DNA from: Candolleomyces eurysporus
Taxonomy: Eukaryota > Basidiomycota > Agaricomycetes > Agaricales > Psathyrellaceae
Length of the DNA: 64,000 nucleotides
Assembly: GCA_027579435.1 (NCBI GenBank)
Contig: JANBPK010000846.1
Coordinates: 62,001-126,000, forward strand
Direction of reading: 5' to 3'
Both the position numbers and the translations under genes were made by a program. How positions within the stretch are numbered: position 1 is the stretch's first letter; each line of letters begins with the position of its first letter. The notes beneath the pieces are model-generated. The model made no database searches. It was not told the origin of the DNA and saw only the letters and a program-made list of their open reading frames with translations. Positions 45,701 to 56,994 of this stretch are shown here, piece by piece.

Positions 45701-46763
45701 CCCTTTAGCTGGTGGAAGGGAGCAGCGCCGGCTGCTCGCTCTGGCAAGTAAGGAGCGATTGGTGAAGATTTTGGAAAAGATGTTGGACGAAGACGAGTTC
45801 TTCAGTGATCATGGAATTCGATCGTATGTATCTTCCCATACTTCCATTAACTGCCCTCTGAACGAACTCTTCGTTCAGGTTGTCAAAGCTCCACGAGAAG
45901 CATCCTTGGGGAATCGACGTCCACGGCCAGAGATACGAAGTTGGCTACTGGCCAGGTGACTCCAAGTCAGGCATGTTCGGCGGGAATTCGAACTGGCGTG
46001 GTCCTATCTGTGAGTTTTCGCGGTCCAAAAATAAGATATTCCACCTGACCCCTGCTCAATAGGGCTTGCAACCAATTTCTTGCTTATCGAGTCTTTGCAG
46101 CGATTTTACCAGTACTATGGCGACGAGCTGCAGGTATGGAATGCGTATTAAGATCTCTCTTAATTTTGTCGTTCATTCTTTGTGAACTTCGTCACAGGTG
46201 GAATGCCCGACAGGAAGTGGCTACTACATGAACCTTGCGAGCGTTGCCGAGGAAGTTCAGCACCGAATTATCCATATCTTCGGACGAGACAGCGAAGGCC
46301 GACGTGCAACTAATGGCGGCCTTTCCAAGCTGGATTACGATCCCCACTTCCGTGATTACGTCTGGTTCTACGAGGTAAGACCGCCTGGCGAAATTTGTAC
46401 CTAGATTATTGTTGAACCCTTTCCCCCAGTTCTTCAACGGTGACAGTGGGAAGGGTTTAGGCGCATCTCACCAGACAGGTTGGTCCGGCCTGGTTGCCTA
46501 CCACATTCTCCAAAGTGGTGTCAGCTGTCGCCTTCCAAAGACTCCCAAGAGTATGTATCCGCTTCTTCCCAGAGCGATACTTCATTCTAACTGTTACTGG
46601 CCTAGCCCCACGAAGTGTTTTACATCATTACTTCGATGAGACGCTCGATACTAGATCTGAATATGCAGCATCCGAGGCACCCAGCAAATCGGCATTCAGC
46701 GCTGTTAGCAGCTTCCACGACGACATCAACACGTTGTATGATATCTCGCCTGATGCATTGTAG
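42704..46763 (+). CDS. GH63-like glycoside hydrolase (glucosidase family)
   Basis: Protein of the GH63 superfamily (relatives: ER processing alpha-glucosidase I and bacterial YgjK). The chosen ATG at 42704 gives [17 protein letters not shown] with no signal peptide or transmembrane anchor, unlike ER glucosidase I, so it may be cytosolic. Conserved blocks: [79 protein letters not shown] with [11 protein letters not shown] (expected general-acid Asp), [33 protein letters not shown], and [10 protein letters not shown] near the end. Introns are 50-80 nt; the first exons are 42704-43084, 43145-43567, 43617-44540, 44594-44640, 44692-44979; stop TAG 46761-46763. Long GH63-like proteins of this type are frequent in Agaricomycetes. 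Substrate unknown. Confidence 0.88.
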
Positions 46764-47611
46764 ACATCCGAAATGGACCTCAGGTTCTTTGTACAATTGA
46801 TTCCCTTCAGCTCTCACAGACTCCAACTAGATTCACGACAAACCCCTTCTCGTACTTTCCCCGATAATTCATATGTGTGTGTACTATATGTCGCGTTACG
46901 CCGACTGCGGCCTCAGTCGATGAAAGAATCCTGTTTATCCAAGCTCTTACAACATTAGATATGCTCTCACGTTGGAAGATAAAAAAAAGACGAGTCCATG
47001 AATTCTAACGAATATCTGAAGGTGATGGGGAGAGAAGGTTTGTTGAATGGAAGGTTTTCAACTCTTCCCGAGATGTATGTGTAGATCCAAAAAGTCCACG
47101 ATAGATATAAAGGGATAGGATGAGATGTCGAACGATGTCGGTGAGGTTGCGAATAACTATGATACGACGATTGGTTAAACAAGTAGGAAAATGAGCCAAA
47201 GATGTATCAATAAGGAGTAGTAGAGACTGGGAGATAGGCTAGACATATGTGTGCTGAACGACGCAGAACAAAGGAGTACAGTGTGTAGGGAAAAAGAGGG
47301 GCCGGACTACAAATGCAAGGGTATCGTCGAATCCATGCTAAATGGGAGAATGGGGAAAAGACGAAAAATGTAGGTAATCTACTGCAAATAATATCATATA
47401 TGAGAAAGAGGATGATGTGGCCTAAGGACCACCGTCACCGTTACAGAAAGTTAACAAGAGCCCAACGTAACCGAACTGATAGTGAGAGGTTGTACGTCCA
47501 TAGCGCATTCGTATAGACCCGCCAACTGAATGCGGACATAGGGTGGAAGGACGGGGAGTAGGCGGACGAGATATAAGTTAGTTGGAGAGCTAAGGATCAA
47601 CCTGGTTTTGT
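46764..47611. other. Convergent 3' flanks of GH63-like and RhoGAP genes
   Basis: A/T-richer sequence without supported genes; it holds both 3' untranslated regions. Confidence 0.5.
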
Positions 47612-50600
47612 TCAGTCTCGCGCTGCACCGGCAGCGATCAAGACACTCCTTGTCCAATCTTCGTCGTCATCCTGGCTGTCGGCGCTCNAAAAAGCTGAGG
47701 TGGCTAGAGGATGCGGAGGAAGAGGCCGTGCGCTCCATCTCTCCGTTGGGGGCTGTNGCCAGTCTCAGCTTCCANGGGGAGAGGTCGAAGATCTTGGGAA
47801 CGTCGAGCTTCGGGCTGAGGCATAGAAGGTTGATTCGGTATGGCCAGTGCGGGGACCTGAAGATCGAACATCGGGCGTCGATTGATGAGGAGAGACGTCC
47901 AGGCTGAGCGCCAGGTTCAAAGAAGAATCCTCGATCGGGGTGTCAATGACCGGTGGCAGCAGGGACGCGCTCGATTGAGGGGCGGTCACTGCCGACAGAG
48001 GCGTCGATACTGTGGAGTCGCTCGCAGAATTGGGTGCAAGGTAAGGGGAATCCGGGTTTCCATCCGAAGAGATGATGACCGACGACCTGTTCTTTCCGCT
48101 GGAGGAGTAGGAACCTAGGGAGGCAACCGACCGCTTGGTGAACAAATGGCGAAGAGAAGGTTTCTTGGCTCGAAGTCCTGGGCTTGGGGAGGGTGGTGGC
48201 ACCTCTGCAGTTGATAACGACAGCAAAGGGATGGAGCGTCTCTTCTGGGGAGTGGGAGGGCTTGGAGGGAACTGGACCGGCGTCGCGTCGGATGGTGGAC
48301 GAAGGCGCATCAGGTCTTCGGTAATCTTCGACAGTTCGGGGGAAGACGCTTTCTTGACAAGACGTTCTTGCTTCGAGTCTTGGAGAGGGAGATGTGACGA
48401 CGAAGGATGGCCAGATGACACGGGGGTCATTAGAGAATCGGCCGACGAGGAAGTCAAAAGAGGAGGAGAAAGAGCAATGTCACGGCCCGATAGCCGTTCA
48501 ACATCGTCTTGGACGGAAGACAGGGATGATGATGAACAATGACTGTGACTGTCAAGATAGACAGTCGGAAGCGTCGGTCGTCGTGGGAGCTCGCGTTTTC
48601 TGTGAACGGGAGCCTCTTCCAGCATGGAGTTTTCAGCCGATGCATTGTAACCCGAACAAGGATAGTCTGACGTGCTTTGAATGCTTTGACGTTCAGGATC
48701 CAAACCTTCGCGCGCATCCGAATAGTCGTCATCATCAAGGCTCTTGTCAGCCGAGATATCCAAATAAATGGTTTCCCGCCGGATGTCGATGACCTCATCT
48801 TCTTGTGGCAATGGATCCCAGATCCCATCGTTCTCGCAGAGAGCCTTGAGGAGCGGAGGGCTCATGTTCAAACTGGGGCAGAACACAAGCAATAGATTGC
48901 TCAGGGGCATCTTCGTTTCTTTGCTCGCAGCGGCAGTCGCTCGAATGAGGTCAACCACCGTCTGAGCCAAGTCGCGATTCTCCTGTGGCAGCCGAGCAAC
49001 TAATGACTTGAGGGCCTGCACCAGTTGGCTAGAAGCAGCTGGCATGCCTTGGAACGAGGGCATGGCAAGTGTCGAGAGCGAAGGAGGTTTTCGAAGGCCT
49101 GCGTTGAAGTTCCCCTTCGGGCTGTTTGGCAACCCGGGCGTTGGACGAGTCGTGATTTTAGTGGTCGAGGGTTGGTGAGGGTAGGTTGCCAGTTCCTGGG
49201 TAAGTGCAGCCTCAAATTGCCGTTGGAGTCCACTCGTTAACAGCGGTTCAGGGACTACGAAGATGAAGTCAACATCATGTAAAATGGAATCAGACATGGG
49301 ACTTACGTTCACGAAGATACGCCTTAAAGACAGAGGCCACAGCGTGTGGGTCCAAATCCCCAGGTGCACAGTCCGTCAAATCATAGTCGGCGCCTAGAAC
49401 AAAGAGGGTCGATCAATTTCTATCAACCGTGTACGATGTACTCGAACAAACTTACCAGTATCGAACTCGGAACGCAATTTTGTCACATGGGACGCACGAC
49501 CACTCACACTGTGGAGGGAGGTGTCAGAGAGAGTCAAGGCTATTAGTAGCAAGGGAACCGACGACTCACCGGAATAAACCCTCCTCCTGGATCCCCCAAA
49601 TCAAGATATGCTGCGCACACCTGACTACGAGGGCGGGCAACACTCGATGCTCGAACTCCTTCACCATTTTCTCCCTATCCCCAATCTGGCGATTGGACGG
49701 CTCCTGCTCATCAGACAACGTCACGATTGCCCTCGTCCTTTGAACGACAGTCTTCAAGTCACGACCAAACACCACCCCACCATTCCGGCCTCTCAGAGGT
49801 TCTCGAAGGAGCTTCCCAAGCATTGGTGCCGTGGAGAGATCAGACTCCGATGTGCTCGTGCTGGTGATGCTCGAAGCAACGCTATATGCACCAGAAGGCG
49901 CGTTCGGTGTCCTCCTCTTCTTCTCCGGCTCCTTGCTCTTCTTGCCAGGGAGTTGAACATGATGAATGATCCCAGAGGTGATCCCGTTCTTCAGGCTAGC
50001 TGCACTCTTCATACTCGAGGCTAAAGAAGACTGATTCGAGTGGGTCCGAGCAAGTGGTACACCACCAGCCTGTTCCAGATAGGACTGCGAAGACGAATAC
50101 GGCTGTTCCCTGCTTGACGTTGACGATGAGTCTCCTGACCCGGACGACGGCGTGTTGATCCCCCATTTCTTGCCAAAGCCACCAATCTTTTCAGCTGCCT
50201 TCTTCGCAAAGCCATTCGACATGCTGATCGCGGTTTGCCTAAATGACACAGGGGCAGTAGAAGAGTGATTACCTAGATGTCACAATGATCAGTATAATTC
50301 TCAAGATTCCCACTGATATGTCACTCACCACGAGTGGCTAGAGCGGGAGGGGGCCGACTAGGATCGTAATTGGCCGAATGAGCAGCAGGTGCCTTTCCAG
50401 AGGGCCTACCGGGCGACAGAGTCATCTTTTGCTGTTGGTGGCGATACTGGTCTTGGTGAGACGCAGGTGGGTGCAGACTAGAGAGCGACTGTGAATGTAT
50501 ATGAGACCCCTGGCTTTGTGGACCATGATACGGTTGAGTTGGCAACGGTCTTACATTGGGCCCAGGATGCGGGTAAGAACTGGGTGGAGAACCGTTCGAT

Positions 50601-53002
50601 GGCAATAAAGCCCCCGATTGTCCTTCTGAAATGGAATGGGAGATCGGTCGCGTCTCAGGTTCGGTCGTACGGTGGCTGGCGGCGTTCACACTAACGTAGG
50701 CCGGAGTGATTTGTGGCTTCGCAGAACTTGAGATGCCAACATTCAGCGACATTGATCGTCGATTGATATTCTTTGCGGAAGTCGAGGTTCTAGTGGCTTC
50801 CTCGGCTTTCAAGGGCTGGGCACCAGAGCCACTCGCCGCACGACTAGTTGCTGCCTTGCTATCTTCCTCGTCTTCGCCGTCTTCCTCCATCATGACCTGG
50901 AAATCCATGTCTCCCGTAAGAGTACTCCACCTCTTGTTGCCTCCAATTGACCCTGGTCCGCCGCCGCCGCTTGGAACGATCGTGTACGCCGACTGGAACG
51001 ACTCTGCCATCGAGACAGGCCGCGAGCCTCGCGTTCCAGTGGTTCCCGGATTGCGAATAGTATGGTGACCAATCGTCGAATCGCTCTTCCTCCAAGCTTC
51101 CTTCAACTCGCCCTTTTCCTTCTCCTGCTGCTCCCGACCTGGCCTCTCACGATACTCGACTTCCTTCTCCGGTGCAGGTGATGTCGTCGGACTCTGGGAC
51201 AAGGACAACGGATTGGGCAAGCTAGCCACGATGGCTGCTGCGGTCATAGAGGTGGAGGGAAGGGATGATGAGTGTCCTCGCACTTCCTCCGGCTGCTCGT
51301 TTGTCTTTCTCCCGTCACCCTTCTTCTCATCACCCGCTGGAGCATCAGTCTCGGCATCCTGCCCCTCTTCCTCCGATGGAACCATAGCCCGCATATAATC
51401 CACAGCAGAAGTGATTCCAGGGCTCAACTGAATGATCGACATTCTATTCGTTCTCCCACCAGATCCCTGTGATACGTCCGCTGAAGCAGGAGACAATGAT
51501 AAGGACAACCCAGTCACCGACCCTTCCTCCAGTACAATTGTTCGCTGTTCCGATGGAGGAGGAACTACAACCGGTGCGCCGCTGAAAGCCTTGGACGAAA
51601 CCTTCTTCAAACCAGTGACAGAACTCGCGCTTGGCCCAAGGAGCTGAGCTGCCAACTGTTTCTGCGCGGCCGCCTTCGATAGACTTGCTGTAGATTCCTG
51701 ACCCAACGACGTCGTCGAAGCACCCTCACCCAACTTCCCAAACCCTTTGCCGAAGAGCATGCTCGCGTCTTCAGACTTCTTCCTCCTTCCAGCAAAGGCG
51801 CGTTTCAGCTTACTACTTGCACTATTTGAAGAACCTGATGCAGATATTGCCTGTGGTGGGACGAGCAGGGGGTTCGATGGAGTGGCAGAGGTCGGCTGGG
51901 AACGCGGCAAGACTGATTGTGACTGTGATTGCTGGGTGGGCGTGGGGGACGGTGAACGACCGCGTGTTGTAGGTCCGCCGGGTGACAAGGCTGATGATGT
52001 GGCGGGAGATGTTGCATGTTGGGCCTGCAGGTGGGGGTTTGTTTTCTGGAGCTTTTGACCCGATGACGGCGGTTGAGACCGCGAGTTTGTTGAAGAACTC
52101 GACGTTGGGGTCGCAGGCTTGCTCTGGCTACTACCCATAAACACAGAAGACAGAGGACCGACAGAAGAACGTGGGGATGACGGATTCCCTGGACGAAGGG
52201 AGGGGAAAGAAAAAGTCCTGGGAGACTTGGGCGGGGGTGTCGGTGCAGGTGAGGAGAGTTCCTCGCTTGTGGGCGATGAAGGGGCAAGTGTGAGTCCGCC
52301 GTTAGGCAAATCTGCACGAGAACCGCAAGGGGGTAAAGGGAGGGATGGTCGAGAGGCGGGAGGATGAGAAGGGCGAGAACTGTTAGGGCCAAGAGAATTA
52401 GCCTGATTTCTGGATGAAGGGACCGCAGTGATGTCGTCGTGAGTCGTGAAAGAAGTCGTGAATAACCTTGCATCCGAGGTGGATATCGAAGCAAGGGCAG
52501 GAACAAGATCAACAGCAGGGCCTGCTGGTGAAGACGGTCGTTGTGGGTTGAACTTGGACCTGTTCAAAAACAACGAGGCAGAGGCACTTGGGGGCGTTGC
52601 CGCGGCTGCAGGGTCGGACGAGGGGTGACGTTTAGGCTGGGTCCGACTTGACGAGTTTGATCGTGGACCGCCAGCACTTGCAGTGTTGTGCGTATCGTGT
52701 CGACGCGGCGGAGAAGGAGTGGCAGGCTGACTCGCAGTGTTATCACTGTTCCTGGCTCCGGCAACTCCCAAGGCTGGCGTTGAGCTCGGGCTCAAAGAGG
52801 AAGTAGCAGAGCTACTTGCGAACCCACTTGGCCTGGTGGTGGTGGGTGTTAAAGAAGGTAACACGGAGGATGCAGGAGCATTACTGCTGCCCGTTCGCGA
52901 TGATGCTTGTGATGGTGGAGCTGCGGTGCTAATCAAACTTGAGGCTTCAAACATGCCTCCTGTCGAACTCGTGACGAGACCGGCCGGGTTTGAAACGGAC
53001 AT
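47612..53002 (-). CDS. Large RhoGAP-domain protein
   Basis: Negative regulator of a Rho-family GTPase. ATG at 53002 (MSVSNPAGLVTSSTGG). Exon 1 (50329-53002) encodes about 890 residues of Ser/Pro/Thr-rich low complexity. Exon 2 begins at 50272 and contains MSNGFAKKAAEKIGGFGKKWG and the start of the GAP domain: VFGRDLKTVVQRT, CAQHILIWGIQEEGLFR. Next: VSGRASHVTKLRSEFDTGADYDL, AVASVFKAYLRELPEPLL (49.2-49.5 kb), LPQENRDLAQTVVDLI and PLSNLLLVFCPSL. The arginine finger is the Arg of GLFRVSGR. A further Ser-rich tail follows. The natural end, DDDEDWTRSVLIAAGAARD with TGA at 47612-47614, is reached only if three N positions (about 47687, 47758, 47775) are treated as homopolymer errors. Estimated length about 1700 residues. 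Confidence 0.87.
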
Positions 53003-55898
53003 GGTGGTAGCTATCTCGATATGATATGATTGGAGAGTTTTTCTGGTTTGGGATTTAATCTTCTCTCGTCCCGCCGTCCGAACTGACGATTTGGAAGGTA
53101 AGCGTATATGGGAAGTAGTGAATCGACGATGGTGAGAGATTTAATAGTTGGGGGGTCGGTATCGATGATATTGGTTCGACTGGAGGGGATTGCCCACTGG
53201 TTCAATTAGGTATAATTCTGCGTAAGGGTGTCAGTGGCATTGCTAACGGTTTCGTGAAGTCATTAGAACGTTGCAGGCAATGGAGTGAACAGGGATCTAG
53301 TGAACCACCATACACAATCTCAAGATCCGTATGTTGAATGGTGACACACCAAATGGAAGCCGAAGAATGGAGATTGTTTACATCGGACACGCCGGTTACA
53401 CGAGGCCAGCCACAGAAGGTGTAAGCACAAGCATTTCACCACACTCGGCCCTGCCTCGAGGCAGGTGACAATATAAAAGCGAGGCCGAAGCAAACAGGAA
53501 TGAATGGATTACAAGGTGGTATAAAAGGAGCGGGCTTATGGATGCGCGGAATGTATGTCGCTGGGCAACGCTATAACGCCGCTGCCTCTCCTCTGCCTCG
53601 CTGCGCAACGGCCGAAAAAGCATCCACAGCTTGGTGACAGACAGNAAAAAAAGACTTACAGGTATGATAAATAACTCTCTTCACCCCAACACTTGTGTAG
53701 ATCGCTGCACCTCGCTGGCGGCCTAGTATGCCGTGTCTTGTGATAGCAAATAGATGATAAATGAGAGGTTGTGATAAAGGGGGAATAATGATAGGACTTC
53801 AATAAGTTTGGGAGGTGAGCATGGACACCGCTGTGGTGGTAGAGAACAAAGGGAGGATGATGATGGGCAATCTTTTGCTCGCTGTGACACGACGCTGAGC
53901 TCCCGCCTGGCCAGATCAACCATCCGGTGTCGGCTATCTGCGCCCTTATTCCCACCCCGAAAGGCGAATGCAGAGCGTCCGCAGCGCTTCGACTCTTTCC
54001 CTCTCCATCTCCCTTGAAACTTAGCCGCCATTCTCCCTATCGCTCTCTGCTAACGCCTGAACCCTGACGCCATGAATTATGACTGCCATAGACTGCCATT
54101 TGGCTGCCACTTGAACGATTGTCAGCGGCCAGGGCCGCTGGGCCGGTCAAACTAATGGCCGAGCCTGATTGAATCAACTGATGGCCCTCCACCCCTAAAA
54201 TATGCCTACGGAATAGATGCCTTCTCCACAAAGAAAATTCTCTTGGTGGTGCAATGGAGCGCAAGTCAAATGACCAGGCACTACGGGTGCAAATCCACCA
54301 TACTTACGCCGTATAGACCGTCCTACTCTAACCATGTTAGAAAAGAAACAAAAAGGAGTGTCAGAAACTGTCGATGAAGCATGTGGTGGTCCGGACAATC
54401 GGTGACAGCCGTTGGCAGACCCCATAACGTATGGACTACCATATTTTACTTTCATCTCCATCGCAGTCTTCCAACCCATCATATAGACTACTATACCAAG
54501 ACGATTTTGGTGCCTGTGGCCCTGATTGTTTCCAACTTTTTTTTGACCGCCGCTTCCAACAGAAGTTCAGGTTCACTCACATGCCAACAGGTACCCAGGG
54601 AACGAATTCAACATTTGTAAGGACGGTTTGTTTCAATGTACCATACCAGCTCAACCCCTGTTGTCACTTGGATTCAAACTCAACGCCACACCGAGTACCG
54701 CAACCGCCATTGCAGCGGCGTCTGGAAAGAGTTTTCTAAACTTGTCTATAAAGAGGCGAACCAAATTAAATCGTTTCGTCGACCTAGGGGAAATGTCTTA
54801 GATTCAGTTATGCTCCGGGAGGTCTATCTGAGCTACGGCGACAGTTACTGTGCTTGAAGTGTTCAGCTGATAATCAACTGCGGCTCTTATACACCCCAGA
54901 TCGGTCAGTCCCCGTCTCTCTCGTTAGTTTCGCGGGCCAGGGTTCCCTTGAAACCTTTCGGCGAACTTGGATCAAATAACTGGAGGAGGAGGTAGTTGGG
55001 CGATAGAACTAGATGCCTACGCACGTCGCAAATTACCAACCGCCTTAACTCTAATGCCGATCGAGCCCCGAGCCAGATTCCCCGCAGACCAATAGAACCA
55101 GTACTAGCTGAGCGTTAGATCGCTGAGCACGAGCAATATTTGCCATTGAACTACGCCGTCGCACCCACACATGCATACTTTGAGCTTATTGTTTCCCCCC
55201 TCTCCCAAACTGGCCGCGGGACCCTTCATATTCATAGCGCTAATACGTATATCCCTGACATCCGGCTAGCCAAAAATAGGCTAGCAATTTCCGTTCCAAG
55301 CAAAACCGATCGAGCGCACTGAAGGAAACTCCGAAGAGTAGCAGGACGGTGCCGTAGCATTGTACTACTCAACTAGCAAACTACGACTACTAGATAGTAA
55401 ATAAAGTAATTGCGGTCCAAGAAAGCCTAAAGACTGGCTAAAAGAAAAAGCGAACTAACAAAAGTCAGTACTTAATTACTGAGTAGCGGGACATCGATAT
55501 TTACACAGGTGGCTCCTGTTAAAAGCCAAAATATACTACAGTACAAGATTTCCTTGACACCCAAAATGCAGAGCAAGAAATAATTAAGGAGACGTAACGC
55601 GCATGAAGAGACGTGGCGAAGCAAGATAGAGCAGAACGAAAAAAGGAGATCATAGAGAGTCTAAGAAGTCGTCAAGAAATGATAAAACTAGAAAAAAGGG
55701 GATGAATCGATGGAAAGTCGGAGAGGTGTCGCAAAACGAAGGTGATGAACTGAATTTCCTGGATCGAAAAACAGGGAAGAACANGGGGGGTGGGTGATGG
55801 AAGAGGCGAGGTCGAATCAGACGAGCGAAGCGAAGCGAGCCACGTCGAAGCAACCGTGGCAAGGGGAGAGGAAGCCAAAGAAAGACAGGCCCCTCCCT
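53003..55898. other. 2.9 kb without recognised genes
   Basis: Upstream of the RhoGAP gene. Short open stretches on both strands (53.4-54.0 kb, 54.2-54.9 kb) are mutually overlapping and motif-free. A GC-rich near-palindrome (GCGGCCAGGGCCGCTGGGCC) lies at about 54125. N at about 53645 and 55784 beside A- and G-runs. Confidence 0.45.
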
Positions 55899-56654
55899 CT
55901 AATACGACGTATCCGTCCTCTTCTTTCTATACCTTCCAAATGCCCCAAAGGAAGCCGTACAGAATCCCAGTATCAACGCAACAAGCGCACCCAGCGTCAA
56001 CCAAGTCGCATTCCCATACTGCGCCGAAAGGCCTTGGTCTCGATACCGTTGCCGAGCGATACCGAACAGAATCATGTCAATGACCCAGGCAACGAGACAT
56101 GTGAGGAACGCGAGACACGCGACCAGGGCCATAAGTATCGTTCCACTTCTATGGAATGCAGCACCAACGAGACCGAAGATGAACGCAATGCCTGAGAGAC
56201 CACAAGCTACAGAAATAGGATGGCCGCTGATCAGATGGACGCTCAATCCACTGGAACGGGTGCATACCAATTGGATGGAGAATCAGAGTCTTCGTCAGAT
56301 TGTGCAGGACCGTCGAGTTCAGCCGATCATTACTACGTTTTCCCCCATTAGTTCAAAGAACAGAGAAAAAGCCCGAACAGACTGCGCACCTGAAGTAGTA
56401 TCCAATCCCTACGTCGTGGTTGGTATACCCGAAGACTCCATAATGCGTCGTCCCATTCGACATTTGGACGTTCAGAAACGACACTTTGTTCCAAGTCGGT
56501 TCTGACACCGAGACCTACGCGCGCACCCACTCAAGTCAATACGGACCGCCTCGCAAGCCCTCCGAACGGAAAGAATACTCACGAAAAGGAGCAGCACCAT
56601 CGCCGCGAAACAGAACAGCAACCCTGGGACCGCGGCGCCTGCAATCTGTGGCAT
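55899..56654 (-). CDS. palI/RIM9: Rim9/PalI/SUR7-family four-helix membrane protein
   Basis: Small plasma-membrane protein of the SUR7/PalI group, which in fungi acts in ambient-pH sensing. Start MPQIAGAAVPGLLFCFAAM at 56654 (helix 1). Then, after an intron with GTGAGT donor, the extracellular segment EPTWNKVSFLNVQMSNGTTH with YGVFGYT. Further exons give HNLTKTLILHPI joined to ACGLSGIAFIFGLVGAAF (helix 2), LMALVACLAFLTCLVAWVID (helix 3), and NATWLTLGALVALILGFC (helix 4), then a basic tail RYRKKRTDTSY and stop at 55899. The acceptor at TTTCTGTAG, rather than the following CTCAG, restores the family motif HPIACGL. Typical members carry long tails; this one is short. Confidence 0.85.
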
Positions 56655-56994
56655 GATTCAACGAGTGTTTTGACAATTCGATACTTGGCGTTCTTGCTGG
56701 AATTATAAGAAATAGTAAAGATATAAGAGGGGGTAATAGGAGTTTGCCCGATTCAGATGGGTTTTATAGATCGAAGAGAGACTCAATGACGCAAGAGACA
56801 ACGAAAACTCGGTCAGACCACCAGGGACGGTGCAGAGATCATACCGTGGGAATAGCTGTGAGAGACACGTTTATTTGACATCGACGTCATCCGATCATTC
56901 ATTCAAGCCCTCCGAAAAAATGGATTGGTTGCCGGTGCATTGGGTGCTCTTTTGAGAAGGTACTGGATATGTACAAACTTCTTGTGAGTCAGAG

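Noticed and set aside
51805..52512. 235-codon minus-strand open reading
   Set aside because: Out-of-frame shadow of the long Ser/Pro-rich first exon of the RhoGAP gene.
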